Positions 61,811 through 64,000 of a DNA stretch of 64,000 bases are shown here, piece after piece. The stretch comes from Clostridium rectalis. GTDB lineage: Bacteria > Bacillota > Clostridia > Clostridiales > Clostridiaceae. The stretch covers positions 62,001-126,000 of the forward strand of contig NZ_UYZZ01000003.1 in the NCBI RefSeq assembly GCF_900626095.1, in the 5' to 3' direction. The first letter of the stretch is position 1; each line of letters starts with the position of its first letter. The notes beneath the pieces are model-generated. The model did not search any database and was not told the DNA's origin. It saw only the letters and a list, made by a program, of their open reading frames with translations. A program made the translations under genes and the position numbers.

Positions 61811-62269
61811 ATGATTCAATTAACAGAAAAAGAAACTTTACTACTTAAAGATTTGAAAAGCCATGAGGAACAGTGTATTGAAAAATACAATAATTATGCT
61901 GGAAAAGCTTCTGATCCTCAATTAAAACAATTATTTAATTTTCATGCCCAACAAGAACAACAACATCTTAACACTATAAATACAATTTTAAGTGGTCAGC
62001 TTCCTAATATGAATTCTAATGCTAGTGGTAATAACCAAAAACCAACTAACTTCTCAAATTCTAATGCAAATTCCCCTGAGGATGCATATTTATGCAAAGA
62101 TTTACTTATGACTGAAAAATATGTTTCTGGAGCTTATGATACCAGTATTTTCGAATTTACAAATAGTAATATCCGTCAATCTCTAAATCATATCCAAAAA
62201 GAAGAACAGCAACATGGAGAAGACATCTTTAAATATATGGAAAGCAAAGGTATGTATAACCCACAATAA
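61811..62269 (+). CDS. CotF-like spore coat protein
   Basis: A 152-residue protein with two ferritin-like helical hairpins: LKDLKSHEEQCIEKYNNYA and LFNFHAQQEQQHLNTI in the first half, DAYLCKDLLMTEKYVSGAYD and LNHIQKEEQQHGEDIFKYM in the second. They are joined by an Asn/Ser-rich linker. This is the CotF-family pattern of spore-forming Firmicutes. The ATG at 61811 follows GGAGGTG by 6 bases; the upstream GTG is part of that region. Expression in the mother cell during sporulation is expected from the family, but no sporulation promoter was recognised. Confidence 0.87.
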   Translation: MIQLTEKETLLLKDLKSHEEQCIEKYNNYAGKASDPQLKQLFNFHAQQEQQHLNTINTILSGQLPNMNSNASGNNQKPTNFSNSNANSPEDAYLCKDLLMTEKYVSGAYDTSIFEFTNSNIRQSLNHIQKEEQQHGEDIFKYMESKGMYNPQ

Positions 62270-62272
62270 ATT

Positions 62273-62305
62273 AAAAGCATGTATCAATAAATGATACATG
62301 CTTTT
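62273..62305. terminator. Bidirectional terminator between CotF-like and lipase genes
   Basis: Perfect 14-bp arms (AAAAGCATGTATCA at 62273-62286 and complement at 62292-62305). Confidence 0.9.
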
Positions 62306-62308
62306 AAT

Positions 62309-63565
62309 TTATTGTATTTCAGGAAGTGAATTTAATCCATTTATTAATTTTTTATACCATGGAATAACATATCCTGATTTGTGTATTATATCTTCATGAT
62401 CCATATTCTCCAATAAAGGCATATCATTCCATTTCCCAATTTGTGGCTTGCCATTAAATTTCACTATCTCATCCTTTGAACTAATCTTAGGTCCATTTTG
62501 ACTGATAACATTTACAAAGCCATCATTAGGTTGCCAATTTTCATCTATAGTCACCCGTCCTGGTTCATTTCGAGTATATCTTCCCATTATTACTGAATTA
62601 GGTATAAATAAAGGATTCATATACTTTACATCTGGTATGGAATTCCCTGTTATATGAGACACTTTAGTTGCTTTAGTAGTCCATGAAAAATAATATTTAT
62701 CTTTTTTTGCTGTTACCCACTTATTTATTTCTCTCGCACCATCTGTACTTAAATCCCATACACTTATATCCTTAGTATCTTTCCATATATTACTATTGAA
62801 AACCTTTTTAAAATATTGCAAAGTTAATTCATTTTTTTCCTTTTTTAATCCCCATTGATCTAATTTAAAGTCAAATACAGGTTTATTTAAATAACCAGTT
62901 ATACTTCCAATTCCACCCATTAGCTTTTGAGCAAAATCTACTAATACGTTTCCACTACCCTCATCTGCTAAGGTAGTACCGTCATGAGGTGATGATATAG
63001 AGGTAACGCTAGCTAAAAACTGTTGCTCTCCCTTGAAAAGAGTTGATAATTCCTTTTCATCTGTCACACCTCTTTCTTCTTCACTACCTTCCTCAAGAAG
63101 TTGATCTAACACTCTTATAGTTTGTCCACCCATACTATGACCTACAATATGAACTTTATTTATTTTATCTTCTTTGTTAACTCTTCCCCATTGTGGATAA
63201 ATTCCTTTATATGTTCTTCCATACCTAGCATGCCCATATTTTTTTGAATGAGCCTTTCCATAGTCAACGGTTCCACCTTTTATATAAGCATAAAGTTCAC
63301 ATGCCCTGTCCCAATTACTAGCTACGGGACCTACTGCTGCTACATAGACATCATACCCGTCTTTTCTAAGCTGCTTTTCTAAATCCGTAAATGCTCCCCA
63401 ATAATGATATAACGGAATCTCATCCTTTCCCCAACCCATGAAACCATGTACAAGTACTGTTGGATGGCCCATATTTTTATGTTCTGTCTCAGCCTTTACT
63501 GATACTTTTAGCATAATCACTAAAAACAAAGCTAAAAATCCAGAAATAAACTTAAACCTGCGCAT
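62309..63565 (-). CDS. Secreted triacylglycerol lipase (family I.5-like)
   Basis: A 418-residue protein with a signal peptide (MRRFKFISGFLALFLVIMLK, cleavage probably after VKAE or nearby). The oxyanion segment is PTVLVHGFMGWG and the nucleophile elbow VHIVGHSMGG. HARYGRTYKG, SSPHDGTTLADEG and NDGFVNVISQNGPK match the large lipases of Bacillus/Geobacillus family I.5 and their clostridial relatives. It would hydrolyse lipids outside the cell, in keeping with the lipase-positive phenotype of several clostridia. GGGGG precedes the ATG. Confidence 0.9.
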   Translation of the reverse strand: MRRFKFISGFLALFLVIMLKVSVKAETEHKNMGHPTVLVHGFMGWGKDEIPLYHYWGAFTDLEKQLRKDGYDVYVAAVGPVASNWDRACELYAYIKGGTVDYGKAHSKKYGHARYGRTYKGIYPQWGRVNKEDKINKVHIVGHSMGGQTIRVLDQLLEEGSEEERGVTDEKELSTLFKGEQQFLASVTSISSPHDGTTLADEGSGNVLVDFAQKLMGGIGSITGYLNKPVFDFKLDQWGLKKEKNELTLQYFKKVFNSNIWKDTKDISVWDLSTDGAREINKWVTAKKDKYYFSWTTKATKVSHITGNSIPDVKYMNPLFIPNSVIMGRYTRNEPGRVTIDENWQPNDGFVNVISQNGPKISSKDEIVKFNGKPQIGKWNDMPLLENMDHEDIIHKSGYVIPWYKKLINGLNSLPEIQ

Positions 63566-63773
63566 AATTATCCCCCTTTTTACTAATTACTATGTTAGAT
63601 AATATTATATTTTAACATTTCTGTAAATAATTTTATTTATACATACTTTTACATTATACAACAATCAAAACATTTTTTATCATACGCAGCTATTAAGTTG
63701 GAAAATTTTATGTATTTTCCCCCATTATTATGTCATAAAATATATGATAATAATATATATCCAATTAACAAAT

Positions 63774-64000
63774 TTACATATCTATACCAGCCATCTTCAT
63801 AAGGTATAGTGCATTTCGTGTTGTTGAAACTCCAGGTTTTAATTTATAATCAAAATATATTTTATTATTTTTATAGTATTCTTTAAAATGGTAATTTTTA
63901 ACTTTACTATTTTTATTCTCTAAATCCCCTAATTCCAAATCATGTGTTGATACTAACCCTAATACATTTTCATTGCTTAATTTATTTATTAAAATCTCGG
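63774..64000 (-). CDS. MutS-family ATPase, C-terminal part only
   Basis: The frame enters from the window edge and ends at TAA (63774-63776), giving about 75 residues. The end of the MutS ATPase domain is plain: GLVSTHDLELGDLE (the motif 4 Thr-His-Asp), then KNYHFKEYY and KLKPGVSTTRNALYLMKMAG. That last segment, close to the C-terminus and without a Smr domain, fits the membrane-linked MutS-like group or a short MutS homologue rather than MutS2. The bulk of the gene is outside the window. Confidence 0.85.
   Translation of the reverse strand, partial: EILINKLSNENVLGLVSTHDLELGDLENKNSKVKNYHFKEYYKNNKIYFDYKLKPGVSTTRNALYLMKMAGIDM

Overview
The window is very AT-rich DNA from a low-GC Gram-positive, spore-forming strict anaerobe, almost certainly Clostridium sensu stricto. 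The C. botulinum / C. sporogenes / C. tetani area fits best from gene content, but the species cannot be fixed from sequence alone. Supporting evidence is strong AGGAGG-type ribosome binding sites, a CotF-like spore coat protein, a reverse rubrerythrin, methionine gamma-lyase, meso-diaminopimelate dehydrogenase, a CoA-transferase with a sigma-54 activator, and a secreted family I.5-like lipase. Most genes lie on the minus strand. Many are bounded by clear hairpin terminators. I see no tRNA, rRNA, CRISPR array, insertion sequence or prophage.

0-7.7 kb: the end-truncated start of a YhgE/Pip protein, a 2-hydroxyacid dehydrogenase, a metal-binding HMA protein behind a near-consensus Fur palindrome, an ECF vitamin S-component, a YjiH transporter facing an M24 peptidase, remnants of a decayed ABC importer, and a CDF metal exporter. 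7.9-12.6 kb: a YtrA/GntR-controlled ABC export operon with several small permeases, one carrying a single in-frame TAG. 12.7-17.2 kb: a small kinase-fold protein, an ECF sigma/anti-sigma pair, a DUF1292 protein, an alpha/beta hydrolase and ddh.

17.3-26.1 kb is a cobalt/corrinoid acquisition island. Two cobalamin riboswitches control two convergent transporter operons: a five-gene NikABCDE-like set on the plus strand (probably cobalt) and a three-gene BtuFCD-like set on the minus strand. Both have a visible terminator after the aptamer. The second riboswitch promoter shares its -35 region with a divergent promoter.

26-39 kb holds mostly single genes: DUF1294, two unknown proteins, a WG-repeat protein, a RelA/SpoT-domain protein with a long unknown tail, methionine gamma-lyase with an NhaC-type carrier, a Suv3-like helicase, a beta-carbonic anhydrase pseudogene, DUF4190, a lone dTDP-glucose dehydratase homologue with an altered catalytic motif, and an IDEAL-domain protein. 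39-43.5 kb holds a 4-hydroxybutyrate-type CoA-transferase, a PAS/sigma-54 activator, and a sigma-54 promoter with an upstream palindrome between them, then YhaM.

43.9-49.6 kb holds a small helical protein, glyoxalase I, an IscA/HesB-like protein, a HAD phosphatase, a chemoreceptor, reverse rubrerythrin and a PatB-type C-S lyase. 49.7-57 kb is a coherent aspartate/malate catabolic unit (malic enzyme, dicarboxylate symporter, aspartate racemase, aspartase) preceded by a CitA/CitB-type two-component system. 57-64 kb holds an MBL-fold lipoprotein, a phosphoesterase, PreT/PreA, a CotF-like protein, the lipase, and the C-terminus of a MutS-family protein cut by the window edge.
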